64,000 bases of DNA from Chaetorhynchus papuensis (lineage: Eukaryota > Chordata > Aves > Passeriformes > Rhipiduridae): positions 1 through 64,000 of the forward strand of contig VWYX01000874.1 of assembly GCA_013396525.1 (NCBI GenBank), written 5' to 3'. This document shows, one piece after another, positions 48,801 to 58,700 of this stretch. The notes below the pieces were generated by a model, which saw nothing but the letters and a program-made list of their open reading frames with translations, did no database searches and was not told the origin of the DNA. Numbering within the stretch: the first letter of the stretch is position 1; every line of letters begins with the position of its first letter. The translations under genes and the position numbers were made by a program.

Positions 48801-49616
48801 ACAATGAGCTCCGCCGGGGAGGCCGGGCCGCCGCCATGTTACAGCTCCGCGTCCATGTGCCCGGCACCGGGGGCACCGCAGCCTCTGCCCGCCCGCTCCG
48901 TCGGCCACGGGCACCGGGAGCGCTCCGGCCACCGCATGGAGCATGGATGTGGGGAGCCGATCCCCGGGATGGCGCGGCTGGGAAAGGCCCTGCCGCGGGG
49001 AACAAAAGGCGGAAGGAGGGGGAAGGGAGCGGCGCCGCCGAGGGGGCTCCGGGCAGCGGGGGCGAAGGGGGGGCGGCAGCCGCGACCCCTCCGGGCTCTG
49101 CCTCGCGGGCCGGGGGGCAACCGGGCCGGGTCCCGGGGCGGCGAGAGGCCGGCCGGGAATGGGGCAGGGGGACCCCCGGAGGGGAAGGGGACAGGCCGGG
49201 GGAGCGGCGCTCGCCCTTCTGGAACCTTCCAGCGGGCGGCCTCTGGGGGCCACGCCGGGAACAACCCGGGAGGGCTCGGCGGAGGGCCCGGCACAAGGGA
49301 GCGGAAAGGAAATAGGCCGGACCGGCTCGGGGGCAGGGGCGGCCGGGAAGCGGGGGACTAGGCGGGTGGGCACCCGGGGCGGACTGGGGGTCTGAGGGGA
49401 CGTGGGGATCACCTTCTTCTTCTCCAGGTTGCGCAGCTTCTTGTCGATCACCCCCAGGATCTGCTTCATGGCCTCGGTCTGCACCGTGGTGATGTTCACA
49501 CCCGCCGCCGCCTGCGGGGCCGCCGCCGCCGGGGCAGTCTCGCTGCCCGGTCCCGCTTTGCCGGTGCTGCTGCCGGTGGTGCTGCTCGCCATGGTGCTGT
49601 TGGTAGCCGAGGGCAT
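24781..49616 (-). CDS. CAPRIN1: CAPRIN1, stress-granule RNA-binding protein, complete CDS (18 coding exons, 705 aa)
   Basis: CAPRIN1 is a cytoplasmic mRNA-binding protein. It partners G3BP1/2 and FMRP, nucleates stress granules and controls translation of growth and synaptic mRNAs. I joined 18 minus-strand exons with consistent phases. The sum is 2118 nt, 705 codons plus stop, against 709 residues in human. Order: a low-complexity Ala/Ser/Thr N terminus (1-45, diverged from mammals), the conserved helical caprin region from QTEAMKQILGVIDKKLRNLE to about residue 240, an acidic stretch (EEEEAAPAPAVEDTAAEAGE), the G3BP-binding motif YNFMQDSMLEFENQ (366-379), a Gln/Pro-rich region, and an RGG-rich C terminus ending MPQMNAQQVN. 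The ATG is two bases inside its exon, so the 5' leader is spliced. One intron is GC-AG; all others are GT-AG. Confidence 0.97.
25616..25679 (-). CDS. CAPRIN1: CAPRIN1 coding exon 17 (residues 664-685)
   Basis: It encodes DGYQQNFKRGSGQSGPRGAP then R. The acceptor is GCTTCAG|GAT and the donor AGAG|GTAATT. Confidence 0.95.
26076..26176 (-). CDS. CAPRIN1: CAPRIN1 coding exon 16 (residues 630-663)
   Basis: It encodes GYDGYRPSFSNTPNSGYTQP and ends PRDYSNYQR. The acceptor is TTCCTTAG|GGG and the donor AGG|GTAAGC. Confidence 0.95.
27174..27368 (-). CDS. CAPRIN1: CAPRIN1 coding exon 15 (residues 565-630), RGG region
   Basis: It encodes VGTYHGSPDQSHPVAGNHQQ and then YYNSRGVSRGGSRGARG, the first RGG/RG cluster used for RNA binding and arginine methylation in the family. 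The acceptor is CCTGCAG|TGG and the donor AGAG|GTGAGC. Confidence 0.96.
28038..28188 (-). CDS. CAPRIN1: CAPRIN1 coding exon 14 (residues 515-565)
   Basis: It encodes VFNMNAPVPPVNEPETLKQQ and a glutamine-rich stretch ending LQQEQLQT. The acceptor is CTTACAG|GTA and the donor ACAG|GTAAAA. Confidence 0.95.
28358..28507 (-). CDS. CAPRIN1: CAPRIN1 coding exon 13 (residues 465-514)
   Basis: It encodes ASMSLNADQTPSSSSIPTAS, then GINVNAAPFQSMQT, 50 codons. The acceptor is ATTCTTAG|GCT and the donor ACA|GTGAGT. Confidence 0.95.
29023..29133 (-). CDS. CAPRIN1: CAPRIN1 coding exon 12 (residues 428-464), GC donor
   Basis: It encodes VPLVSSTSEGYTASQPMYQP and ends RPQKESIDQIQ. The acceptor is TTTTGTCAG|GTT. 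The donor is the non-canonical CAG|GCAAGT at 29022-29021, the usual form of GC-AG introns. Confidence 0.94.
30550..30611 (-). CDS. CAPRIN1: CAPRIN1 coding exon 11 (residues 407-427)
   Basis: It encodes V-HAESRLAQPTQVPVQPEATQ. The acceptor is TCCTTCAG|TTC and the donor CAG|GTAAAA. Confidence 0.94.
31042..31150 (-). CDS. CAPRIN1: CAPRIN1 coding exon 10 (residues 371-407)
   Basis: It encodes DSMLEFENQTLDPAIVSAQP and ends MPQMVCPP. It supplies the second half of the G3BP-binding motif. The acceptor is CCCCAG|GAT and the donor CCAG|GTTTGT. Confidence 0.96.
31237..31392 (-). CDS. CAPRIN1: CAPRIN1 coding exon 9 (residues 319-370)
   Basis: It encodes VVNSLQQQTQATSPPVPEPH through RRQRVQDLMAQMQGPYNFMQ. 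It ends inside the G3BP-binding motif. The acceptor is CTTGTTAG|GTT and the donor CAG|GTATTT. Confidence 0.96.
35730..35816 (-). CDS. CAPRIN1: CAPRIN1 coding exon 8 (residues 290-318)
   Basis: It encodes YVNRQFMAETQFSSSEKEQV then DEWTVETVE, 29 codons, phase 0. The acceptor is ATTTTAG|TAT and the donor GAG|GTAAGA. A 4.3-kb intron without recognised features follows. Confidence 0.96.
35902..35954 (-). CDS. CAPRIN1: CAPRIN1 coding exon 7 (residues 272-289)
   Basis: This 53-nt exon encodes E-PDPAEEFTEPTEVESTE. The acceptor is CTTCCAG|AACC and the donor GAG|GTATTA. Confidence 0.94.
36506..36643 (-). CDS. CAPRIN1: CAPRIN1 coding exon 6 (residues 226-272)
   Basis: It encodes YKALKEVVERILQTSYFDST, the invariant HNHQNGLCEEEEA, and an acidic tail. 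The acceptor is TTCCCAG|ACAA and the donor GCTG|GTGAGA. Confidence 0.95.
37684..37766 (-). CDS. CAPRIN1: CAPRIN1 coding exon 5 (residues 198-226)
   Basis: It encodes LNEQYEQASVHLWDLLEGKE then KPVCGTT. The acceptor is TTTTTAAG|GTTG and the donor ACCT|GTAAGT. Confidence 0.95.
37880..38118 (-). CDS. CAPRIN1: CAPRIN1 coding exon 4 (residues 119-198)
   Basis: At 239 nt it is the longest exon. It encodes IQKTIKKTARREQLMREEAE through LLDEFYKL-type sequence (here MLDEFYKLVYPERDMNM). The acceptor is ACTCCAG|ATC and the donor GAG|GTAGGG, two bases into R198. Confidence 0.96.
38440..38640. repeat. Possible old degenerate repeat in a CAPRIN1 intron
   Basis: The words AAGTTCAAAAAAGGATTTAA and ACAAATTCTTGGACATGAGA resemble the conserved 3' part of ancient CR1/L3-like elements of sauropsids. 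The match is by eye only and could be chance. Confidence 0.25.
39715..39801 (-). CDS. CAPRIN1: CAPRIN1 coding exon 3 (residues 90-118)
   Basis: It encodes DAVSKYQEVTNNLEFAKELQ then RSFMALSQD, part of the conserved helical region. The acceptor is TTTTTAAG|GAT and the donor GAT|GTAAGT. Confidence 0.96.
40980..41042 (-). CDS. CAPRIN1: CAPRIN1 coding exon 2 (residues 69-89)
   Basis: It encodes SKLDDYQERMNKGERLNQDQ then L, 21 codons, after an 8.4-kb intron. The acceptor is GTTTCAG|AGC and the donor CTG|GTAAAA. Confidence 0.95.
49413..49616 (-). CDS. CAPRIN1: CAPRIN1 first coding exon (residues 1-68)
   Basis: It begins MPSATNSTMASSTTGSSTGK and ends IDKKLRNLEKKK, 68 codons. A splice acceptor CCTTCCTTCACAG lies just upstream, leaving only AG before the ATG, so an untranslated exon must precede it. 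The donor is AAG|GTGATC. Confidence 0.95.
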
Positions 49617-49731
49617 CTCTGTGAAGGAAGGAGGGATGGAGGGCGGGAGAGAGACAAGAGAGCGGAGAGAGCGGCGGGCGCGTCACGGGGGGGAGCGCGG
49701 ACGGCGGGGACGCGCGGGAGCGCGCACGCGG

Positions 49732-49845
49732 NNNNNNNNNNNNNNNNNNNNNNNNNNNNNNNNNNNNNNNNNNNNNNNNNNNNNNNNNNNNNNNNNNNNN
49801 NNNNNNNNNNNNNNNNNNNNNNNNNNNNNNNNNNNNNNNNNNNNN
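49732..49845. other. Assembly gap (114 N)
   Basis: This is a run of N in the CpG island, between the inferred leader exon and the first coding exon of CAPRIN1. Translations that cross it are meaningless. Confidence 1.
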
Positions 49846-49938
49846 CCGCCTCGCGCCCAACGGTCATTTTCCCTTCACGCTCCCCTTCCCCCCCCGCCCC
49901 GCTCGCTGTGTCCGGAGGGGCCGCGCCGCCCTCCTCAC

Positions 49939-50250
49939 CCTGTGCGCGACTGAGCCCGGGGGGGACACGCTGCGCTCTCTCTCGCTCTGTAGGAATGGCC
50001 GCCTCAGCCACGCTCCGGCCCCGCCGCCCGCGCTGCTCCTGCTACCACGGGAGAGAGAGAGAGAGAGAAGGGGGGGGAGCGGCGGCGCGCACGCCGGCGC
50101 GTAGAGGCGAGGCGGCGCGGGAGCGCGCGGGGTCCTGGCTGGCCTGCGGGTGCCTGCGGAGAATGCCTGAGCCCGCGGCGGCAGCTGCCGCACTGCCCGG
50201 GCGGAGGAGGCGCGCCGCGGCGGGTCCTTCAGGCCCGCGCCGGGCGCCTC
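49939..50250 (-). other. CAPRIN1: Inferred untranslated exon 1 of CAPRIN1
   Basis: A leader exon is required by the acceptor two bases before the ATG. On the minus strand the best donor seen is CGCACAGG|GTGAGGAGG, with the GT at 49938-49937. The 5' limit is not visible, and the end given is only the edge of the CpG-rich block. A donor hidden inside the N run is an equally valid alternative. Confidence 0.4.
50050..50069. repeat. (GA)n microsatellite in the CAPRIN1 promoter
   Basis: It is a short GAGAGA run followed by AAGGGGGGG. Confidence 0.75.
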
Positions 50251-50280
50251 AGCGCCAGACACAATAGTGAGGCGTTCTCG

Positions 50281-53200
50281 GAGCCCCTCCCGGCCTGGCC
50301 GCCTCCTTTTCCCGGCACTAATGTGGCTTCAAACACGTTTCCCGTGCCCTAGGGCGAGTCCCTAAACCTTGGAAGTGCAGCAGGGCTGTAATTGAGCCCT
50401 AATAACCGGAGGTCACTCGCCGGGAACAGTTGCTCCATTTGTCTTTCAGGCTGGGGTTTGCATCTCCGGACACAATCCGTGTATATCCCTACAATCCCCA
50501 GGTAACATACTCCTACACATTTCAGTTGCAAAGAGCTGCCCCGTGTCTAGCCAACACTCAGTAAACCTTCACTTTATGCTAGCAATTAATTATTTCAGTA
50601 TTCATTTAAAGACATGGCATTGGCGTAACAGCGGGGGTTCTGTGAGGCAAAGAAAATTTGGGATGAGTACTCCGCCTGCTTAGTGGGGCACAGCTGGAAA
50701 ATGAAATGCCCCTGCCTTCAGCAGGCTGGGAGCTAAATGGGAAATGATTTGGTATTTAGTGCATTAATAGAAATTAATTAAAAAATGAAATCAATAGAAA
50801 ATAGGATAGAAAACTTTGGGGACATAAATCCCTGAAAATCCAGTTCACAGTAGTCGCTCATTGGCATTGGCATTTTTGGTTATAATAAGCAATTTAAGAC
50901 TGCATTTGAACCATTGTTTTTTTTTAAAAAATCTCTTTCTTTGTGGATTCACACAATCAGTGACATTGAAAAGAAGGAAAAAGCTCAATTCTTTGAACAG
51001 CTGGGCCAGCCTGATGGGTCCCCATGACCAAAAGGTGTCTCGTGGCCTTTCCTCACCAAATCCTTGCCCATGTTTCCATCCCGGTTCTTGCTCCCCAGGA
51101 GTTAATTCAAGCTGATAATCCAGAAAGAAACTGGTTTCTCGATGGTCAGATTTTTTCCCCACCATTCCATCTGCAAATATTGCTCCTTTTGCTTCTGCTG
51201 TCCGTGTATTCCTGCATTTTCTGGAGCAGCTCAATGCTTTGTCATTTTGTGTTAGATATTTGCTTTACAAATCACCTTGTTTAGCATAACAGGTTATAGG
51301 ATGTGTAATAAATCACCCATCCCAATTATTGCAGTTGAATAAATGAAGTATGAAACAAAATCTTCAAATACTAGAAGTCCTTTTCACTGTTCACCACAAG
51401 GATTTTGGTAATACCATTGTATTTTGTTAATTCCACTGTATTTACAAGATTTAATTTCTATGGATTTACTTCTCCGAGCCCCATACACGGGGCTTGAAAT
51501 GCCCTTTTTTCCCCCCAAGCAAAATGCAGTTTTTCTGTCAATATGTGAAGCACTTCAGGCTTTTTGACCACAAAATACAATGGTTTAAAATAACATGGAA
51601 TTGTGTCACCCATTCCTATTTATTTCTCCTTTTTCCTCACATTGCCATTGCAATTTTCCATAAACCCTGGGCACAGCTCAGGCAAATTTTTCAGCCAAGC
51701 TCTGATAGGGTTTGTACTCAAAACCTGTCTTGCTGAAGAGCTAAAAAAAAATCCACAATAAAACAAAAGCCAGAGCAGGTGGGAGAAACAGGGACAATAA
51801 ATTAAGAATATGTGACGGATCAATACATATCTCTCCTGATCAATGGGAGATGTTTATTTTTCGTGCAAAAGTGAAACAGAAAGTAGCAAATGTTCATAGT
51901 CTCAAAAATAAAAGAGGTTAAAACGCTGCTCTTGAGAGCAGTTATTGCATGAGATTACACAGTCGCTCTCAGCTCCTGAAATCTCTCTTAGTACTTAACG
52001 TGCTCGTAATTTCAGGCAGGTCTTGCTGTGGATTATTTATCTACCTCTTTCCACCATTCCTGTAGAAACAGTGACCATAAACTCCTCATCCGTCTGTGCT
52101 CACAATATTGATCATCAACGCCTGGCAGAGGAAAACCCCACAGAATTCCCAAGTGTCAATAAGAGCTGAGACCTTTGCTTGGAGGAAGTGTTGCTGAGCT
52201 GTGGGTGAACTCCATCCCGGCAACTTCCAGCATGACGAGCTTGTCATTAGCATGTGGCTCTCAGCATTTACATTTCTTAGAGATAAGTATCCATGCATTT
52301 CATGTCTGGGAGCTTTGCAAATGAGGGTCAGCTCTGGAGCTGCCGGGTTTGGAGTCACATTTGTTCAGGCACCAGAGAAAGGCCAGAGAGGAGAGAAAGT
52401 CCCCCCAGCAGAAGCACTTCCACAAACGTGAACCTTTAGAACACAGAATTGCTCAAGATGAGGGAAATCACATTCCCAACCCTTCCCATTTCAGATTCCT
52501 TCCCTTATGGGCTCCCCTTTGCTCAGGGACTTTTGACCAGGCCAAGCCTTGCCACTCCCTCTGGGGAAAATCCTGCAGGGAAGTACTGCTAGTCCTCTAT
52601 GACCTTGTCCTTTCTCCAAGTTAAAAAGAAAAAAGGAAAAAATTATGGCTTTCTTTTTTTTCCCCAATGCCCTAAAAGCTATTGCCAAGCAAAAGCGATG
52701 TCTCTGGTTAGCTCCTTGTGAGCTCCAAGGATGACCTGTGTCTCCCTGCAGCTCTGCCAGGCTCAAATGGGGATGCCAGGCACACAAATGGAGATGTGCT
52801 CCCATCTCCCCAACCCTGGCATCCCATCCCTGTGTCCTTCCATCTTCCAGTTCCCCACTTATCCAAGCAGCAACTGGTTTTCCAGCTCGCCAGCGTTCCC
52901 ACCCTGCTGATCTGTCTGTTCCCTGCTTCCCCAAACCAGGAACTCTGAGCCATGCAGTGCTCTCTCCTTAACTGCCACATCTACTCCCTGTTCATACTGA
53001 GAATTATCCTGAACGATATCATGAAATTAATATAATTAACAACTTCCATTTTTTCTAGGCTGGGTTGTTTGCTTTGGGGTTTTTTTTTTAATAGGCTCCA
53101 TAAGACTAAAATGAAATTTCCTTCCTGCACATTATCATGGCTCTATTCATCAAGCAGTTCCCTGCCTGAGCTCGTGGAATGTTATGGGATTTCAGTATTG

Positions 53201-56200
53201 CCAGTGTTCTGTAGTGTTCTAGAGATAACCACAGCTTAAGTTGGAAAGCAGATCCCATTCCACCGCTGGGGCACAGAAAACGGCAAGGACCAAGCTCTGT
53301 TTCCAGTTCCTGGGTTTGTTATACAGGGATTATGGTTATTAGGTTTTGAGGGGGGCCCAGTCTGCACATTTCCAAAGCTGGGGTGCTTATCAGGCTGTTT
53401 TAGAAAGGTATCGCTCTGTTTTTATTTAGGTTTCCTTTTCCCGCAGGAATTTGCTCAAAGGAGAGAAGTTCCCATTCTAGCTGAGCCCACAGGCTGGCTA
53501 ACTTTCATAATAAAATGAGACCCAGACAAAATAAACTCCTCTGAAGAAGGATTGAAAGCCCAGTGTATGTTTTTCGTCTGAATAAGATTAAAATACAAGG
53601 TTTTTATTGGAATTGTTAAACACTGATGTTTTGGGAGAGAAGTCAGTAAAAAATTCAGAAGGTATTTGAGTTCAAAGGAGATTAAATGAAGTCTAATGGT
53701 ATGATTTGTCAAAAGTAGCATAATTTCAGTCCAATGCAGCAAAAAATTGATTAAATGCTACTAAATGATAGATTTCCCTCCACAGCCATTGATGGGAGAT
53801 CATTAGAAAAGGTATTTCTGTTTCAGTTCTTCGACCCTCTCATGAAGCAGTTGTTTACTGAGGTCTCCAGCTGCAGAACTGGGCTGGGACACTCCTTTGC
53901 TCCACAAACTTTATGCAAAGCAGATCAAGACTTAGTTTATGGACAAAGCCCTGGCACAGGAAGGGAGGAGGTTGGTCCCACATGCCAAAGGAGCCTCAGC
54001 TCTGAAAAGCAGCTCAGAACTGCCCAGGGCTTTATATTTGCCTGGGTTAGCTAATTTGGATGGGCCCAGCTCACCACACTCTCTGGGATGTTTATGCCTG
54101 TCCTCCCTCTAATTTACTCTTTCAGTCATCTTTTTGTATTTGTAAATTAGATCAAGTAATTCTGTCTTATTTCCTTACTGCTGAGGAAAATATTGGGTGG
54201 TGTTGTGACAAATGCTGCAGCCCCAACCAAAGCATCTTCTTAAATAACAATATTCTGTTCCATTTTGGAGTTTTTTTCCAGCCACTTTAGTGTATCACAG
54301 CCATTTAAAGGAGAGTATCATGAGGCTGTAAGTCAAATTCAGGCTTATCCTAGCCTGAGTGTCTTACAACTTTAATTCTGGAGAACATCTACAGAGGTTG
54401 TCATCCCAAACTTGTAATCACCTCAGAAAATAGTACATTTTTTTTTTCTCAAAGAGTTGTGCTATGTAGCTGTGGAGTGAAAAAATGGCTCTTACTGAAA
54501 GGATATTCAACCCAGTGCTGAAATGTGTCATGAAAATCAATAGTTGAAAGGCAAGGATGCTGCCAAGGGCCAGCTTTTACTGTAGATGGAATGGGCAGTG
54601 TGGGGCTCATGATGTGCCTGATACCATCTTTTTACCTTTATTTCTATGAGTAGAATAATGTTATCTTTATTTCTGTAACTCTTGCTATGAATGGAGGAGT
54701 CCAAATAATTCTTGGTAGATGAGCAGATCCACTGCCTGCCCTCTCACCTGCCCAGGAAATTTGTGCCTGAGCCCTTCATCTCTTCAGCTGATTTGATCAG
54801 GCACAGTCATTAGAGAAACAATGGGTTTTGGTAAATATATTCATAATTTATTTGTGATCGCGACACCTGAAAATTGCCAATCAAACCTCACACTCCCCAA
54901 GGGGCACGTCAGAAGCTTCCTGCACGTCACGTACGTAACAAAGGTGAAAGAGGAGTGAAACTGGAAGTAACTTGAAGTGAAAGATGACTGCCTATTCTAG
55001 GGAATCCATAATGCTGATATAGGACAAATTCCTCTCTTGATAGCTCCTTTCCTTTTGACTGGGAATCCCTGGAAATTGTTCTTTACGTAGATTGGCTTTG
55101 CACCCACTTTACTGTGGTTTTCATTTTGGGTCATGATTTCTCAGGCTGCTTCTGAGTTGTGTGAGACAGTATCAGAAACCTTATTAAAGTCAGGAGATTT
55201 TCCTCTGATTTTCCTCTGCTTCTCCTTTGTCCATCTGTGGAAGGAATTGAAATAGTCTGACACAGTTTGGTTGTGGCAAACTCATGTTGCCTGTTACCTC
55301 CTTTATTTCCCAATCACTTGGGATGTTTAATGAATAAAGGTGGAGCATCTCTAATTTAATTTAGGAAGACCCAAGTACACAGCTTAATTTTCAGGTGGCC
55401 ACATCATCTTGTTGCTTTAATTTTGTTTCCAAGTCTAAAAACTCTTATTAAGAGCTTTCAAATAGCAAAGTTTCTCCCAGAAACAGCTGAGGTGAGGGGA
55501 TGCCTCTGTGCAGTCTGAGTCCTGTGCTTGTTTGTACTGACCTGCTTAGCCCGGGCTGTATGATATAATTTACATTTCTTAACCCAATGTCTGTTTGCCA
55601 AGTCAGAAAGGGACAGGAAATACTTAAAACCTCTCCTACAAAACATTCTTGTGTGGAGAATAAAAGTGTTCTTAGCGAGCGTGGCTGAAGGAGCTGGGAG
55701 TAAAGAACCCTTACCAAGGGGCAGGTACAGGTTGTGCTTTCCAGTTCCTCTGTGCAATCTTTATAATGTAACCATGGAGCAAAAGAGAAGAAAATCACGG
55801 GATGTTTTACCATTTTCTTTCCATTTGTGTATTTAAGCACAAATCTCCTGTCTTTTGGAACTTCCGAGGATTTCTTCTGTGAGTCAGGTGTATTTTAAGG
55901 TTCGTACTATATTGACTATATGTGGGTACTTTTCTGCCTGTCTGTTGGATGGTAGAATCCACCCATCAGCCTGTTCAGCACACAAAGTAACAACAGAGAT
56001 GTCATTTCCTCACAGTAAATAGAATTACATCTCTCAATAAATACTGGCACGAGGAATGCAGAAAGCCTTTACCCCTGTAGGATAAAAGACCTCCAGCCCC
56101 AAGGAGAGCAAGGAAGGGCTGACAATTCTCACACTCCAGTCAGCACTGGAGGCTCAGCTGGGCTGTTTTGAGGAAGACTAATCCCAGACCCTGTGCTAAA

Positions 56201-58529
56201 CAGCAATTAATGGTTGCTTTAAACAAGTATTTCCAAAGCTGTTGGTGTGCCAGCTGCCTTCCTGAGTGTGCTGTCTCCAGGAGTGCCCACTGGCACTGCA
56301 GCCCTTTTCCTTCCTGTGTGCTCAGCACTCTCAGAAAAAACACATTTGTGTGTTCCTCAAGGCCACATCCATCCCAGGGAAGCTGAACTAAAGAATTCTT
56401 CCACTAAAACTTCCACCAAAGAATTGCAGATGCTTCTGTAATGAAAAAGGCTCCAAATGGACCAAAAAAAAGGCCAAACAAATCACAACCCCCCAAGCCA
56501 TAAAAATAATGTGAAAACAGGTAAGGAGATCACCTACATAAATTCAGATTTATTCCTAATTTTTGCCTGTGCTTCAATAGCTTTTTACTTGAATTCCAAA
56601 CTCTTTGAGTCTACTGGGTAATTCTATTCCCCAGCACTGCAGTGATGAATGGCTCACAAATGTGTTTTGGGAGCTCTAGAACAATTCACCAGGCATCTGC
56701 AAGCACACAGGGTAAGACCCTGCTGCAGCAGAGAAAATGAGAAATTTGGGAACAGCTCTCCCTGAGGAAGCTGTAGCACACCTTGCTGAGGAGCAATGAG
56801 AGATTTAAAGTTAAAAAAAACCCAACCCAAACAATGTGTAATTTTCATTCACTGACATTAGTAACTAACAGAGTGCAATAATAACACACTACACTCCGAG
56901 AATTGCAATGGCAGAACAATCATCTAATTAGAGAATAAAATTAATGACACCATATTTTAATGACTTAATAAGCGAGAAGTTTATGTCGGGCTGGGAAATG
57001 TCATGAAAAATGAGCAGGGAGTGCAATTTGCTGGCTAACAGGAAGTTTTCCTGGCAAACATGAAGTTTGGGAGCTGCTTTGCATCAGCTGCTCACGGAGC
57101 CACCTCTGAGCTTTGTTTTATGCCTCCACATCTGTTTGGGGACAGGAGTGCTTGGTAGAGCTGAAGAGCTGAAAAATGTGGGATTTGGAGGAAATATTGG
57201 GGATACAATCCTTAGAGACCCGGGGTTTTTTGTGCAGGATTGTTCCTGGAGCAATTTCCCAATCTACTTGGAAAGCAGCCTGGTGTTCAGACTGATGATG
57301 ATGAAGGAAGCAGCCATGAGGAGAAAGGCAGGCAAACAAGAAGGCATGGTCTCAAAGTAAGCAGCTAGCAGACAAAAATAAAAGAAAACATTCAAATAAC
57401 ATGTGTCTGTGAAGCAGGGTGTTTGGTTTTGCTGGACAGGTTGCAATTAAGCTGTGGAAAGGTATGTAAATAATGCTCCATGCAAATATCCCCATGGACA
57501 CGGGCCTGTGATCTGTTAATGACTCCAACTCGACACCAGGATTTTGTCATCGCTGTCTGTGGCATGTTCCTTGCTTTAATCTGTCCTTTGGTCTGGGAGC
57601 TGCCAGATTTCCATAACTGGGTCACCCAGTTCTTTCCCAAGTTTGTTTTCTGCTGTGAAACGAAAAATTAGCATTTTCAGTGACATACATTCAGGGCTTC
57701 TGCGAGGACCTGGAGTGGCCACTCTGGAAATCAGGCATCCTGAAATAGGTGGGAAAATAGGCAGGAAAATATTCATATTTGTGGATAAGATGAATTTTCA
57801 GTGAGCAATCACACAGTTTGGATGACAATTGTTGGTTGGTCAAGAAGATAAATGTTATTTTGATGCACAGGAGTGATGTTAAACTCTCTCTGTATTTTGC
57901 ATAGGGAAAAACACCACTCCAGTGCCTAAGAATAAATTGTAATAAAATCTTATCATAATTACAACCATAATTATCACCTTAATTTTAAAATCTTTTTATC
58001 TCTGAGAGGCATGAGTCACCGCGAGTGATTGATTAATTAAAACTGAGAGGGTGATGGAAGGTGCCATTAGCAGTAGTTGCTCTTTAACCACTAGAGAGCG
58101 TTCACGAACTGCTTTAGAGCCCCATTTTCAGCTCTTCCCTTGAGCTCCAGGATTTATCTGAGGGACACGGGACAGTCACGGCGGTTTGAAGGAGGAAGAG
58201 GGAGACATCTCAGTTCTGGCTCCTGCTGGTGAGGAAGAGTGTGATGAAGGAAAGGAGGCAATCCTCGATTTTTGGGCGTTTTTCCATGATTTTTCCCACC
58301 GTGTGTATCCATCCCTAGTGGCCAACAGCACATCAGAGATGGCTGTTAGGAAAAAATAGTCTTGGAAGTGTTAGAGAAGGTGAAGCTTTTGGTTTAGTTT
58401 AATTAGGAGAAGGTCTGGATTGCCTATTCCAATGATGATTAAGCAATGCCATTTTATTAACTCGGTGCTGATAAAACTTTTTAATTATTTGGAAAATTCA
58501 TCATCCTGTTAAGAGTTTTGGCTAAAACT
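50281..58529. other. Intergenic DNA on the presumed LMO2 side of CAPRIN1
   Basis: No coding exon with recognisable protein homology and no RNA gene was seen on either strand. It is mostly AT-rich unique sequence. Motif-dense patches near 54.9, 56.9 and 58.0 kb are described among the findings. Confidence 0.6.
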
Positions 58530-58700
58530 GGAGCAGGATGCCCAGAGAAGCTGTGGCTGCCCCATCCCTGAAGTGTCCAATGTTGCTCCAGGGGCTTGGA
58601 GCAACTTGGGATAGTGGGAGGTGTCCTTGCCCAGGGCAGGGGCTGGAACAAGATGGTTTTTAAGATCCCTTCAACCCAAACCATTTCATAATTCTAAGAT
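58530..58700 (+). mobile_element. CR1 LINE 3'-end fragment
   Basis: The blocks AAGCTGTGGCTGCCCCATCC, AGGTGTCCTTGCCCAGGGCA and AGATCCCTTCAACCCAAACC lead to a terminal ATTTCATAATTCTAAGATT. Orientation is plus. Confidence 0.85.

Larger units (their letters stand above)
48750..50280. promoter_or_regulatory. CAPRIN1: CAPRIN1 CpG island promoter
   Basis: GC content and CpG density are very high on both sides of the N gap and fall abruptly below 48700 and above 50350. GCGCGCACGC words near 49718 and 50087 resemble NRF1 sites. There is no clear TATA box, which fits a broadly expressed gene with dispersed initiation. The long open frames here on both strands are by-products of GC-rich DNA. Confidence 0.8.

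Noticed and set aside
48711..50267. Several open frames of 100-375 codons in the CAPRIN1 CpG island
   Set aside because: Stop codons are rare in GC-rich DNA. The frames overlap on both strands, read into intron or across the N gap, and have proline/arginine/glycine-biased composition. Only residues 1-68 of the minus-strand frame from 49616 are real coding sequence.
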